Source: Pseudoalteromonas shioyasakiensis (GTDB lineage Bacteria > Pseudomonadota > Gammaproteobacteria > Enterobacterales > Alteromonadaceae). Taken from it: a stretch of DNA of 41,287 nt. Below are positions 1 through 8,233 of the stretch, piece after piece (position 1 is the stretch's first letter; each line of letters begins with the position of its first letter). The DNA is taken from positions 1-41,287 of the forward strand of contig NZ_JAKEVM010000023.1 of NCBI RefSeq assembly GCF_022398475.1, in the 5' to 3' direction. A program made the position numbers and the translations under genes. Below the pieces are notes generated by a model. It worked only from the letters and a program-made list of their open reading frames with translations, was not told where the DNA came from and did no database searches.

Positions 1-1
1 T

Positions 2-2113
2 CTTGATAGTTCGAATAGCCCAGAGTTAGTTAATCAGATCATTGATGATAATAAATATTTAATTGCTCAAACTCGCTACTGTTTTGGAAATTGCCATGAT
101 TGGGAAAAAGAGAACCTAACCTTTCAGGGTCTATTTATAGATACGATTAAAAACTACGCTAGATATTGTGGCAACCTTCCAGCTTCTGAGGGTTATCACC
201 ATGCTAAAGAGTTCGGCTTAATTGAACATAGTTTACAAGTAGCTGATTTGGCATTAAGGCAAGCAAAGTCTCAATTCCTCCCTCAAGAATTCCCTCTAGA
301 CATCGAGAGACAAAGAACAAAAAGATATCAGTACGCCGCATGGCTTTGCGGCTTAGTGCACGATGCAGGGAAGATGCAAACTGATATGGATATTTACGAT
401 AAAAGCAACCCAAATAATATCTGGATTCCAATTATAGAGGACCTTGTTAGTTGGAAAGAAAAAAACAAAATAACAAAAGTTGGCATTAGATGGAGAAAAG
501 ACAGAATTCATAAGGGGCATGAAGTTTCTCCGCAACCCATATTTCAACAAATCCTCACACCTGATGCAAAGAGGTACATAGGCACATGCCCTGGCAATTT
601 GCTTGAAGATATAAGCACCACGCTTGCAAACTATCAAGGTATAGATGGCTATTTACAGAGAGCTGTTCGCTCAGCTGACTATGTTTCAACTGCGAAAGAC
701 ATTCAAACAACTTGGGACAATGACCTTGGCGCAAGGAAGTCAGCATTACACGAGAAAATCCTCAAGCTAATGCAAGATAAGGCCAAAGTATGGCTAACAG
801 AAGGTAAAGCTATTGCTATTGATAACGAGATATACCTTCGGTGGCCTGAATGCTTCAATGAGTTAGCAAAGGAAATGCATCAATCAGATCCAACTGTTCC
901 TAACAACCCAAGTCTTTTGCGTGAAAAAATGATGGATAGGGGCATTCTTCGTAAGCAAGAAAAAACTGATTACGCGCTCTTTTTTGAAACAGTTACTAAC
1001 CTGTCTGAGGGTATTGATTTACTCATCAGTAAAAATCTTAAGGGCGGTATTGGCGTTATTCGTCTGGAGTGGCCTTTATTTTTGCTTAAAGGTGAAGTTA
1101 TTCCACCAAACCGTTACGGCCTATTAAAACTCGACATGGGGCTAAACGCAGTCATCTACTCAAGTGAGGGTTACCGATACATAAGCGAAGAAAATGTTAT
1201 TGCTCATGAGGCTGCGGCTCACTTAAAAGCTAATAGTGATTCTCTAGAAATGAAAGTTGAGCATTCGGCAACAAAAAGCCCGCAAAAAAACGGCAAGCCT
1301 AATACCAGTAAAGCCAAAGGAGAAGCTACTGCGGAAGAGCCCATTAAGCCTAACAATCCATCTGAAAAAGCAAAAGCAGCTCAAAAGGATAGCCCAAACA
1401 AAGATAAACCTAAAAAGGAAAAACCAAAGAACACTAATGGTGAGCTATTTGCTCCAACCAACCAACAAAGTGCAAAGGTACCGGAAAAGCAAAATAACGA
1501 AACAACACTTAAAAAAGCAGCCCTAAAACCCAAGAGTGGCATTAAGGTGACTTCAACGACCAAAGCCATTGAGTTCATAAGGACATTAGAACCGATTTTA
1601 ATCGATGGTCAAAACTACTACCTTGTTGATGATAAATGGAAAGACAACCTTGACGACAATCTAGAAAACGAACTTGAAAAAGCGGGGCTTATCGAAAGAA
1701 AGCCACCAGCATTAATTCGTTACTTCATCATCAATAAGCGTAAATACGTTAAAGCGAAGTCGCTTGAACCAAGTCAAAACCAAAAAGCTGAAAAAAAGCC
1801 GAAATCAAATGAAAATCAGGATAGTTCAGATGTAACCGCGGCTGATAATACATCTCAGAAAGCAAAGTTAGATATTGAATCTCTGCTTGCTATTGGCTTA
1901 ACCCTTAAGACTGCTGAATTATTATTTGGAAACATTATTCACGAAAAAGTTGAGTTAAGAGACGGCTTTTTAATTGCACCTATAAGAGATAAGAAAACTC
2001 TTGTTAATGCCGTCACAAACAGCAAAGCCAGCGAAACAAATATCTTGTCGAGTTCAATCGTACAAGATAAGAATGACATACATATTAAGGTGAAACATGA
2101 CGCAGGAACGTAG
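2..2113 (+). CDS. traI: MobH-family conjugative relaxase TraI (5' end outside window)
   Basis: Nicks DNA at the transfer origin and leads the strand into the recipient. The reading frame is already open at base 2 and no start codon is needed inside the window, so the gene begins upstream; the TTG at 248 is internal. The encoded sequence contains YHHAKEFGLIEHSLQVA (around 194-244), the histidine motif of the TraI_2/MobH relaxase domain, and an HD pair (LVHDAGK, 359-364), also typical of this family. A Lys/Pro/Asn-rich linker (about 1255-1540) leads to a second folded region (about 1550-1745), another Lys-rich stretch, and a C-terminal domain. It overlaps traD by 17 nt. MobH relaxases occur in SXT/R391 ICEs, IncA/C and IncHI plasmids and PFGI-1-type ICEs. 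The traI-traD-orf-traJ order favours the SXT or IncA/C type. Confidence 0.9.
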   Translation, partial: LDSSNSPELVNQIIDDNKYLIAQTRYCFGNCHDWEKENLTFQGLFIDTIKNYARYCGNLPASEGYHHAKEFGLIEHSLQVADLALRQAKSQFLPQEFPLDIERQRTKRYQYAAWLCGLVHDAGKMQTDMDIYDKSNPNNIWIPIIEDLVSWKEKNKITKVGIRWRKDRIHKGHEVSPQPIFQQILTPDAKRYIGTCPGNLLEDISTTLANYQGIDGYLQRAVRSADYVSTAKDIQTTWDNDLGARKSALHEKILKLMQDKAKVWLTEGKAIAIDNEIYLRWPECFNELAKEMHQSDPTVPNNPSLLREKMMDRGILRKQEKTDYALFFETVTNLSEGIDLLISKNLKGGIGVIRLEWPLFLLKGEVIPPNRYGLLKLDMGLNAVIYSSEGYRYISEENVIAHEAAAHLKANSDSLEMKVEHSATKSPQKNGKPNTSKAKGEATAEEPIKPNNPSEKAKAAQKDSPNKDKPKKEKPKNTNGELFAPTNQQSAKVPEKQNNETTLKKAALKPKSGIKVTSTTKAIEFIRTLEPILIDGQNYYLVDDKWKDNLDDNLENELEKAGLIERKPPALIRYFIINKRKYVKAKSLEPSQNQKAEKKPKSNENQDSSDVTAADNTSQKAKLDIESLLAIGLTLKTAELLFGNIIHEKVELRDGFLIAPIRDKKTLVNAVTNSKASETNILSSSIVQDKNDIHIKVKHDAGT

Positions 2114-4118
2114 TAACCCATTATTCCACGAAAATTTATACCGACCTGTATATGAATTAAATAAGGCTTACGCCTCTTTAGCCGCTGGTGTTGTAACCTT
2201 TACTTCAAGCGTTATTGAGAGTGAAGGCCATATCGGTATGGTGGGTTTTGGAATCACTACAATACTCACCGCTCAATGTGGACACTACACTCTAAAGGCA
2301 ATTCCACTAGTCAAACGCCAGTGCAAAATCTTCTTCAACAAGATTGAATTCGAGGATATAAAAGCAATACGTCAAGAGCACATGGCTAAAGAGAATATCC
2401 TAAATCCAAACAACAAAAAGAAGGGAAATAACAAGATATTCATTGGAAATGGATTTGAATGGGGCGTGGAGCATGCAAATCGTTCATATCAAATACAAGG
2501 ATTATACTCTGACAAACAAGAAGTGAAGCTTCCACTATTTCTTAAACCATTCGTTAAAAAATGGCGTAAAGAAACGTTAAAGCTTGGCGGTAAGCCATGG
2601 ATTGATGGTGTCGGGGATGCAGAAAGGCAATACGTAGATGCTGAAACGTTCTTTGGCCACTCTATGATTATGGGCAATGTTGGTACCGGTAAAACAACAA
2701 TGTTCATTTTGCTTAGCCTCGCGATGATCCACAAAGGCTATACCGTCATTGTATTAGACCCAAAAAACGATTCATCTTGGCGCAAAGCTTTACAATTGGA
2801 AATGGAACATTTTGGTAAGGGCGAGCACTTCCACTACTTTCACCCTTCTAAACCATCTACATCTTGCACAATAGATCCGATTAAAAACTGGAATAGACCG
2901 ACTGAGATAGCTGAACGTATCGCATCCATTATGGTTGAGTCGGGTAAAGAAGATAGCTTCATTCGATTCAACTGGAACGTCATAAACTCAACAGTTAACG
3001 CGATGCTTTATGCGGGCATACAACCACAAATCAAATCGATTGCTCGTTATGTGACAACAGGCAAAACCGCCTTAACTCAAAAGTGCCTTGAAAGACACTA
3101 CGCTAAATGCTTAGGGGAAGATTGGGAGACTCAACTTAGCGCCAAAATGAGCTCTTTCGGGAAAACTCGTTTAGAGCAAATGCTAAATTACTATCAACAA
3201 GTTATATCTCAACAACATCAATCACCAGAAGTGGATGGCATAATTCAGTTGCTTACGCACAACGCCGAGCATATGCAAAAGATGACAGCTAATTTACTTC
3301 CTATTTTTAGCGTCCTTACATCTACACCTATGGATGAGCTTATATCACCAGAAGAGGCGATAGCAGAAAGCTTAGATGCGCGTGATGAGGATACTAGATA
3401 CGATACAGCTGAAAGTGAAAGTATAGATTACACATCAAATCACATTGAAGGTGTATCAAAGAAATCAGGGAAAATAAGAGAGAAAGACAGTCGTTATGTA
3501 GACACTTCAGACATCGTTGAAAATGGAGGACTACTTTACATGGCACTTGATTCTCTCAGCGACACAAAGACAGCTGGTTATTTAAGTAAACTTGTTTTAG
3601 CTGACATTGCTGCTGTAGCAGGTTCACGATACAACTTCTCAGAAGGGAGAGGACGTCGAGTAGCGGTGTTTGTGGATGAAGTACATGCAGCGATTGCCGG
3701 GAATGATGCTCTTTTGAATTTATTAGCCCAAGGTCGTGCAGCATTTATGCAAATGTTTATTGCAACCCAAACTAAAGCTGATATTGAAGCTAAAACAGAC
3801 CCAGCTACTGCAAACCGTGTATTAGGTCTGTGCAACAACTTCTTCTCTATGAGAGCAAACGACACATCAACTCAAGAATATGCTTCCAGCCAATTTGGTG
3901 AAGTGCCAATAACCAGCCAACAAATCACTTTAGGTCAAAGTTCAGGGAACACAAACGACATGACTGACTTTGGTTCTTCATACGCTGAGAGGCTTACACA
4001 ACAAAACGACAAAGCATTTAACGAAAGCCTACTTGGTTCGTTGCCTATTTTACAATATGTAGCACGACTTGCTGACGGCAGAACAATCAAAGCTAAAGTA
4101 CCGGTAATACAACGATGA
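2097..4118 (+). CDS. traD: Type IV coupling protein TraD
   Basis: Inner-membrane ATPase that brings the relaxase-DNA complex to the mating-pair secretion channel. The 673-residue protein has an N-terminal membrane region (about residues 20-75), a Walker A motif GNVGTGKTT at 193-201 and a Walker B motif ending in Asp527-Glu528 (VAVFVDEVHAAI). The C-terminal part carries the TRKSEXPEXT-like fold of TraD/VirD4 proteins, with ATQTKADIEAKTDPATANRVLG after Walker B. The ATG lies inside the last codons of traI and the stop overlaps the next start as ATGA, so the genes are translationally coupled. The N-terminal LYRPVYELNKAY resembles SXT/IncA/C-type TraD rather than F TraD, from memory of those families. 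Confidence 0.93.
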   Translation: MTQERSNPLFHENLYRPVYELNKAYASLAAGVVTFTSSVIESEGHIGMVGFGITTILTAQCGHYTLKAIPLVKRQCKIFFNKIEFEDIKAIRQEHMAKENILNPNNKKKGNNKIFIGNGFEWGVEHANRSYQIQGLYSDKQEVKLPLFLKPFVKKWRKETLKLGGKPWIDGVGDAERQYVDAETFFGHSMIMGNVGTGKTTMFILLSLAMIHKGYTVIVLDPKNDSSWRKALQLEMEHFGKGEHFHYFHPSKPSTSCTIDPIKNWNRPTEIAERIASIMVESGKEDSFIRFNWNVINSTVNAMLYAGIQPQIKSIARYVTTGKTALTQKCLERHYAKCLGEDWETQLSAKMSSFGKTRLEQMLNYYQQVISQQHQSPEVDGIIQLLTHNAEHMQKMTANLLPIFSVLTSTPMDELISPEEAIAESLDARDEDTRYDTAESESIDYTSNHIEGVSKKSGKIREKDSRYVDTSDIVENGGLLYMALDSLSDTKTAGYLSKLVLADIAAVAGSRYNFSEGRGRRVAVFVDEVHAAIAGNDALLNLLAQGRAAFMQMFIATQTKADIEAKTDPATANRVLGLCNNFFSMRANDTSTQEYASSQFGEVPITSQQITLGQSSGNTNDMTDFGSSYAERLTQQNDKAFNESLLGSLPILQYVARLADGRTIKAKVPVIQR

Positions 4119-4702
4119 GTAGAGAAAAAGTATATAAAATCCAAAGTAGATGCTACAAAAAAAGCAATGTGAATAATTCACTTTCAGAAGATAACAAGCA
4201 CATATACTCGGTCATCTACAAGAAAGCACCTGCTGTGGAAGAAACACTTCGATATTTGTTAGATTTTATTGGGGATGAATTGAAGCATCCACAACAAGAT
4301 GTAGATCTATTTAATCACATCATTAACAAAGCTGGTCAGCACTCTCTTGTACATAATTCACATCTGAGCCGAGCAGAGTTTTTTAAAGCCTTTCTCTTCA
4401 CGGTTACAAGTGAACTTACAGCCGTACTCGATGTTATGGTCTACACAGGGGGCTCAGGCTCGTGTATTGCAGTATGGGACCCACTCTTAGAGACAATCAG
4501 CCAGTTTCTCATCACGCACAAGAACTCAGCAATACGCGCTAAACCAAACTTGATTGAAAAAGAGTTAAATCAAGAATCATTATTGATGATACAGCACTTT
4601 CTAATGAGCAAGATTGTGAAGCGTTCACACCTGTTCTATTTCGGCATTCCTAATTTCGATGAAAATAAAACCCTTACATTCAAGGAGGCGTTTTCGTCAT
4701 GA
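4115..4702 (+). CDS. Conserved conjugation-region hypothetical protein between traD and traJ
   Basis: A 195-residue, mostly hydrophilic protein with no signal peptide, no clear membrane segment and no catalytic motif that I recognise. It overlaps traD by ATGA at 4115-4118 and the next gene by ATGA at 4699-4702, so it is part of the transfer operon. Elements of the SXT/R391 and IncA/C type carry a small open reading frame at this place. Helical, charged composition suggests a cytoplasmic accessory protein; no specific function can be given. Confidence 0.75.
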   Translation: MSREKVYKIQSRCYKKSNVNNSLSEDNKHIYSVIYKKAPAVEETLRYLLDFIGDELKHPQQDVDLFNHIINKAGQHSLVHNSHLSRAEFFKAFLFTVTSELTAVLDVMVYTGGSGSCIAVWDPLLETISQFLITHKNSAIRAKPNLIEKELNQESLLMIQHFLMSKIVKRSHLFYFGIPNFDENKTLTFKEAFSS

Positions 4703-5385
4703 TTTATGAGAATGACAGCGAAGACCTGTATAAGGATAAGTCTGGAGAGCAAAATAGAAAAAAAGAATACTCAAAGTTATTCATCTTTATTCTATTTGCG
4801 TTAGCAGCACAGGTTCTTGCTTTAAACCCCACCAGCTTTAACAAAATGCTAGAAAATGAAGTTAAAGCGAGCTACAAGGCCATCGGTGAAAAAAATTGGC
4901 TTAACCTTACAGATGCATCGTATAGGCACTACAACACAATCATTGTGAGGTCAGGATTTAAGCAGTATTTCTTAGACAAAGTAAATCGAGATACAGACGA
5001 TAAAAACCCTTTAGCCAGGCTAACAGCAAAACTTTTGCCTTTAGTGAAAAGAGTAATAAACAACATACAAACGCTTACATACCAAACCTTACACAGAGCA
5101 AACCTTTTAATGATTTGGCTTTATATTTTAGTGCCATTCGCTCTTGCTCAACTAGTTATTGGTGTTTATAGCTGGAGAATTAGGGCTTATACATTCGGTA
5201 ACAAAACAAAGACTCGTATGTTAGTTATTAAGAAGCTAATCAAAGGTATTTTAGTAGGTGTCATTGTCTATTTCGCCCTACCCAACTTTTACCCCACAGC
5301 GGGGGCATACATACCTTTTATTGCTTTATTATTTGCATCATTCCTAACATCTAGATACATAGCAACACTGCAAAAGCATATATAA
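4699..5385 (+). CDS. traJ: TraJ-like integral membrane transfer protein
   Basis: A 228-residue membrane protein: one hydrophobic segment near residues 25-42 (LFIFILFALAAQVLAL), a soluble stretch of about 90 residues, then hydrophobic segments around 140-160, 180-200 and 202-220. Size, topology and position directly downstream of traI-traD fit the TraJ-type protein of SXT/R391 and IncA/C elements, which acts with the coupling protein at the inner membrane. It starts in an ATGA overlap. It is the last transfer gene in the window; traL, expected next in these elements, is missing because cargo begins here. The symbol rests on gene order more than on motifs. Confidence 0.65.
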   Translation: MIYENDSEDLYKDKSGEQNRKKEYSKLFIFILFALAAQVLALNPTSFNKMLENEVKASYKAIGEKNWLNLTDASYRHYNTIIVRSGFKQYFLDKVNRDTDDKNPLARLTAKLLPLVKRVINNIQTLTYQTLHRANLLMIWLYILVPFALAQLVIGVYSWRIRAYTFGNKTKTRMLVIKKLIKGILVGVIVYFALPNFYPTAGAYIPFIALLFASFLTSRYIATLQKHI

Positions 5386-5408
5386 TTCAAGCAAGGTCAC
5401 ACCTGCAC

Positions 5409-5434
5409 AAAAAGCTGGCCATAATTGGCCAGCT
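5409..5434 (-). terminator. Intrinsic terminator reading leftward
   Basis: Perfect 8-bp stem AGCTGGCC/GGCCAGCT (5413-5420 and 5427-5434) with loop ATAATT. The run of A at 5409-5413 gives a U tract only on the minus-strand transcript, so it terminates leftward transcription. It sits 24 nt beyond the stop codon of a minus-strand remnant and faces the end of traJ. Confidence 0.7.
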
Positions 5435-5458
5435 AATCCCTGAAATTATATTGCCAAC

Positions 5459-5578
5459 TTAGGAACGCAGCTCATTTGCTGTACTTGAGTTATCACTTGC
5501 TTTATCCTTTTTCGCATCAGGCCGACATATTTCCCTTAAGTTAACATTAATATTGCAGTCATTTGAAACGGAAAAACA
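5459..5578 (-). pseudogene. Possible C-terminal remnant of a minus-strand gene
   Basis: On the minus strand a frame opens near 5578 and reads about 39 codons (ending CRPDAKKDKASDNSSTANELRS) to a TAA at 5461-5459, followed 24 nt later by a good intrinsic terminator on the same strand. There is no start codon with a ribosome site; the frame is cut by the czcD leader. The hydrophilic, Lys/Ser-rich tail looks like the end of a real protein whose body was removed when the cargo inserted. The family is not recognisable, and a chance open frame is possible. Confidence 0.3.
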
Positions 5579-5591
5579 TTAGAGGCGTAAA

Positions 5592-6461
5592 ATGCATAAT
5601 CATGACAAAGAGAGCCGAATAGGTTGGACATTTTTTCTAAATGTATCCTTCACAATAGTAGAATTCATAGGTGGCTGGTTAACTAATAGCACCGCTATTA
5701 TGGCTGATGCTGTGCATGATCTTGGCGATAGCCTTTCAATAGGTTTTGCGTGGATTTTAAGCCGCTTTTCCGATAAAAAGCCATCTGATAGATTTAGCTA
5801 CGGTTATAAACGGTTATCCCTATTTGGTGCATTAGTAAATAGTCTTGTGTTAGTTGTTGGTTCAATATGGATTTTGTTTGAAGCAACTCCAAGGCTATTC
5901 AACCCTGAAATGCCTATGATTGAAGGAATGCTAGGGTTAGCATTATTAGGAGTCACAGTAAATGGCTATGCTGTTTACAAATTAAGAGCTGGAAAAACGT
6001 TAAATGAACGAGTCCTAACATGGCACCTCCTAGAAGATGTTTTAGGTTGGGTCGCAGTTTTAATCGTTTCAATTGTGCTACTTTTTGTGGAGCTGCCTAT
6101 ATTGGATCCATTGCTGTCAATATGCTTTACACTATTCATTTTATTTAATGTTCTCAAAAACCTAAAAGCTACATTGTTACTGTTCCTCCAAGGAACACCT
6201 GATCAAAAATCTCACGATGATATCGAAGACGTTTTAACTAGAATCCCTGAAGTTCTAGGAGTCCACCATATGCATTTTTGGTCATTAGACGGTGAAAAAC
6301 ATGTACTGACAGCTCATTTAGAATTAGCTCAGAACTATGATATTGAAAAGCTTCTCGAATTAAAAAGCATAATAGCAGAGGAACTTTTTCATTTTAACTT
6401 GTCTCACACAACTATTGAATTTGAGTTTCCAGGTGAAGTCTGCCGAGATAATGGGGAATAA
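5592..6461 (+). CDS. czcD: Cation diffusion facilitator CzcD-like exporter
   Basis: Proton-driven inner-membrane exporter of Zn(II)/Co(II)/Cd(II)-type ions from the cytoplasm. The 289-residue protein has six hydrophobic segments and both HxxxD metal sites of the family: HDLGD in the second helix (ADAVHDLGDS) and HLLED in the fifth (TWHLLEDVLGW). A C-terminal ferredoxin-like cytoplasmic domain follows (VLTRIPEVLGVHHMHFWSLDGEKHVLTAHLEL). The His-rich loop present in many CzcD proteins is absent. A GAGGCG ribosome site precedes the ATG. It is the first cargo gene after the transfer operon and is followed by the czcCBA group. Substrate within the divalent series cannot be told from sequence. Confidence 0.9.
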   Translation: MHNHDKESRIGWTFFLNVSFTIVEFIGGWLTNSTAIMADAVHDLGDSLSIGFAWILSRFSDKKPSDRFSYGYKRLSLFGALVNSLVLVVGSIWILFEATPRLFNPEMPMIEGMLGLALLGVTVNGYAVYKLRAGKTLNERVLTWHLLEDVLGWVAVLIVSIVLLFVELPILDPLLSICFTLFILFNVLKNLKATLLLFLQGTPDQKSHDDIEDVLTRIPEVLGVHHMHFWSLDGEKHVLTAHLELAQNYDIEKLLELKSIIAEELFHFNLSHTTIEFEFPGEVCRDNGE

Positions 6462-6509
6462 AAACTAGCTGATGCAACCGTTTTCTGGTATGTTGTATGC
6501 GCTAGTTTT
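6461..6509 (+). terminator. Inter-gene hairpin after czcD
   Basis: AAAACTAGC (6461-6469) pairs perfectly with GCTAGTTTT (6501-6509); the interior GATGCAAC/GTTGTATG pairs in part. With A-rich and T-rich ends it could act as an attenuator or weak bidirectional terminator, reducing expression of the next gene relative to czcD. The T run is short, so strength is uncertain. Confidence 0.4.
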
Positions 6510-6514
6510 GAAAG

Positions 6515-6874
6515 GTGATTAAATTGAATTTTACCGGTGTTATCAAATTGCTATTAGTTGTTTCGATTGTTTTACAATCGTTAGCTGCTGTCGCGTCTGC
6601 TACATCTCAATTTCATCAAATAGATATTGATCACATTCAAACTCAACATGAACATAAAAATGATATAAGCAGCAATGGTGAAGAAATTAGTGAAGACGGT
6701 CATAATATTAGTGACTGTCATCACTGTGGCCATTGCAGTGGAAGTCATCTCTCTTGGGTTATCATTGATAATATTAATATTTCCGTTCCACTAACCACTA
6801 TCAATAATATTCCTAATAAATTCGACCAAACAAAAGAATATTTAGACGCTATTTTGCGCCCTCCTATATCTTAA
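6515..6874 (+). CDS. Small secreted Cys/His-rich protein with C-terminal RPPI motif (CzcI-like position)
   Basis: 119 residues: an N-terminal signal peptide (hydrophobic to about residue 28, ending AAVASA), a His-rich acidic segment, the cluster DCHHCGHC near residues 70-77, and the C-terminal LRPPIS. It lies directly upstream of czcC, the place taken by CzcI in Cupriavidus-type czc operons. CzcI is also a small periplasmic protein with Cys/His and a late Pro motif and has been linked to modulation of the system. Two further proteins in this window (minus strand, 25023-25442 and 40861-41241) share the same plan. The start may be GTG at 6515 or, with the better-spaced AAGGTG ribosome site, TTG at 6524. 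Periplasmic metal binding is inferred. Confidence 0.75.
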   Translation: MIKLNFTGVIKLLLVVSIVLQSLAAVASATSQFHQIDIDHIQTQHEHKNDISSNGEEISEDGHNISDCHHCGHCSGSHLSWVIIDNINISVPLTTINNIPNKFDQTKEYLDAILRPPIS

Positions 6875-6957
6875 TCATATTAAATATTTAACTGCCCTAA
6901 TAGTCATCTATAGCAGATGAATGGGTTTGATTAACTAATAAATAGATTAAGAGTCTT

Positions 6958-8175
6958 ATGTATAAATATGTAAAACATTCAGGTGTATTCCTGACTTTAA
7001 CCGTGGCTGTGAGTTTTACCAGTATAGCTTACAGTAAACAAGAAAACGTTTCGTGGATAGACACTCAAATAAACAAAGATCCTGAAGTTATTGAAGCGAA
7101 AGAATTACTAAAAGCAAGTGATTATCGGGCAAGAAGCCTAACTCAGGCGATTTATAACCCCGATTTTGAAGCTAGTTTCGAGAAGGAAGGTGACTTTAAC
7201 AATTATTCAATCGGATTAAGTCAAACAATAGATTTATGGGATAAACGTACTATCAATGATTCAATTGGTAAAATCGCATTTTATGCTAGCCAGCAGCAAT
7301 TATTGGATTTACTAGAATCCAAAAAAGCTAATGCAATTCAGGCCATCGTTACATGGCAGGCAGCCAAAGAAGCATCTTTGCTCGTCATTGAAAGAGAAAA
7401 GCAACTCAAAACTTTACTCAATATTGTAGAAGAGAAGCTAGATGCAGGAATTCTTGAGCCTTTAGATGCGGAGTTAGTTTATTTAAACCTATCACAAGTT
7501 TTCATTCAGATAGCTGAATATCAGACTGCCTTGAAAACTGCTGAAGTAAAAGTTCGAGAATTATTACCAGATTGGACACCAGAACTCCAAAACAAGCTTT
7601 CTTTTTCAATTGATATTGAAAACTACACATTCAAGAAAGAATGGATTGAACAGCACCCAACTGTTCTTCAAGCAAAAGCTCTATGGCACGAACAGAAGTT
7701 AAAAGCCCAACTAACTTCCATAGAGTATAAAGCAAATCCCACCATTGGGGTTAGCGCAGGAAAAAATAATGACGAGAATATAGTTGGTCTAACTTTTTCT
7801 ATGCCTATGAACATTAGAAACAACTACTCTGATGTAATGAAAGCTGCCAATTTAGAAGCCATAGCAGCAGAGGCAAATTTCCAATCAAAATATCGAAGTC
7901 AAACTTTTGAAGCTCAAGCTAAATTTGAATCACTGATCACAAATAAAAAGTACTTTGAAAGGTGGAAAAACCTTATGCAAAACAGATTAGGTAATAGTTT
8001 GAGTTTGCTAAATGCTAGGTGGGAAGCTGGAGATATAAACACTTCGGATTATTTATTCGCGTTTAGCCAGCGGACCGAAGGACTACTCTCAGGCATTCAA
8101 CTAAAGAAACAATTCAAGCTTTCCGAAGTATCTTTTATTCAAAGCATTGGACAAATTTCCAAATTTGAAATTTAG
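6958..8175 (+). CDS. czcC: RND efflux outer-membrane channel, CzcC-like (TolC family)
   Basis: Outer-membrane channel of the tripartite metal efflux pump. The 405-residue protein has a signal peptide of about 26 residues (ending SIAYS) and two repeated, helix-rich OEP domains with the usual long coiled segments (for example 190-230 and 350-400). The GLSQTIDLWDKR segment, near residue 90, is the beta-strand entry typical of CzcC proteins. No lipobox is present. First gene of a czcC-czcB-czcA set with a 58-nt gap to czcB. Its Cus counterpart elsewhere in the window is distinctly different and longer (475 residues). Confidence 0.88.
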   Translation: MYKYVKHSGVFLTLTVAVSFTSIAYSKQENVSWIDTQINKDPEVIEAKELLKASDYRARSLTQAIYNPDFEASFEKEGDFNNYSIGLSQTIDLWDKRTINDSIGKIAFYASQQQLLDLLESKKANAIQAIVTWQAAKEASLLVIEREKQLKTLLNIVEEKLDAGILEPLDAELVYLNLSQVFIQIAEYQTALKTAEVKVRELLPDWTPELQNKLSFSIDIENYTFKKEWIEQHPTVLQAKALWHEQKLKAQLTSIEYKANPTIGVSAGKNNDENIVGLTFSMPMNIRNNYSDVMKAANLEAIAAEANFQSKYRSQTFEAQAKFESLITNKKYFERWKNLMQNRLGNSLSLLNARWEAGDINTSDYLFAFSQRTEGLLSGIQLKKQFKLSEVSFIQSIGQISKFEI

Positions 8176-8233
8176 GCATTCAGTTCAACTAGTGAAGATT
8201 TTTCAAATTTAAAAAGAATTATAGGTAAATGAT

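Noticed and set aside
1257..1526. Lys-rich frame inside traI
   Set aside because: It is the +1 shadow of the Lys/Pro linker of TraI; no ribosome site.
5413..5434. Rightward terminator of traJ
   Set aside because: The hairpin is followed by AATCCC on the + strand; the T run exists only on the minus-strand transcript.
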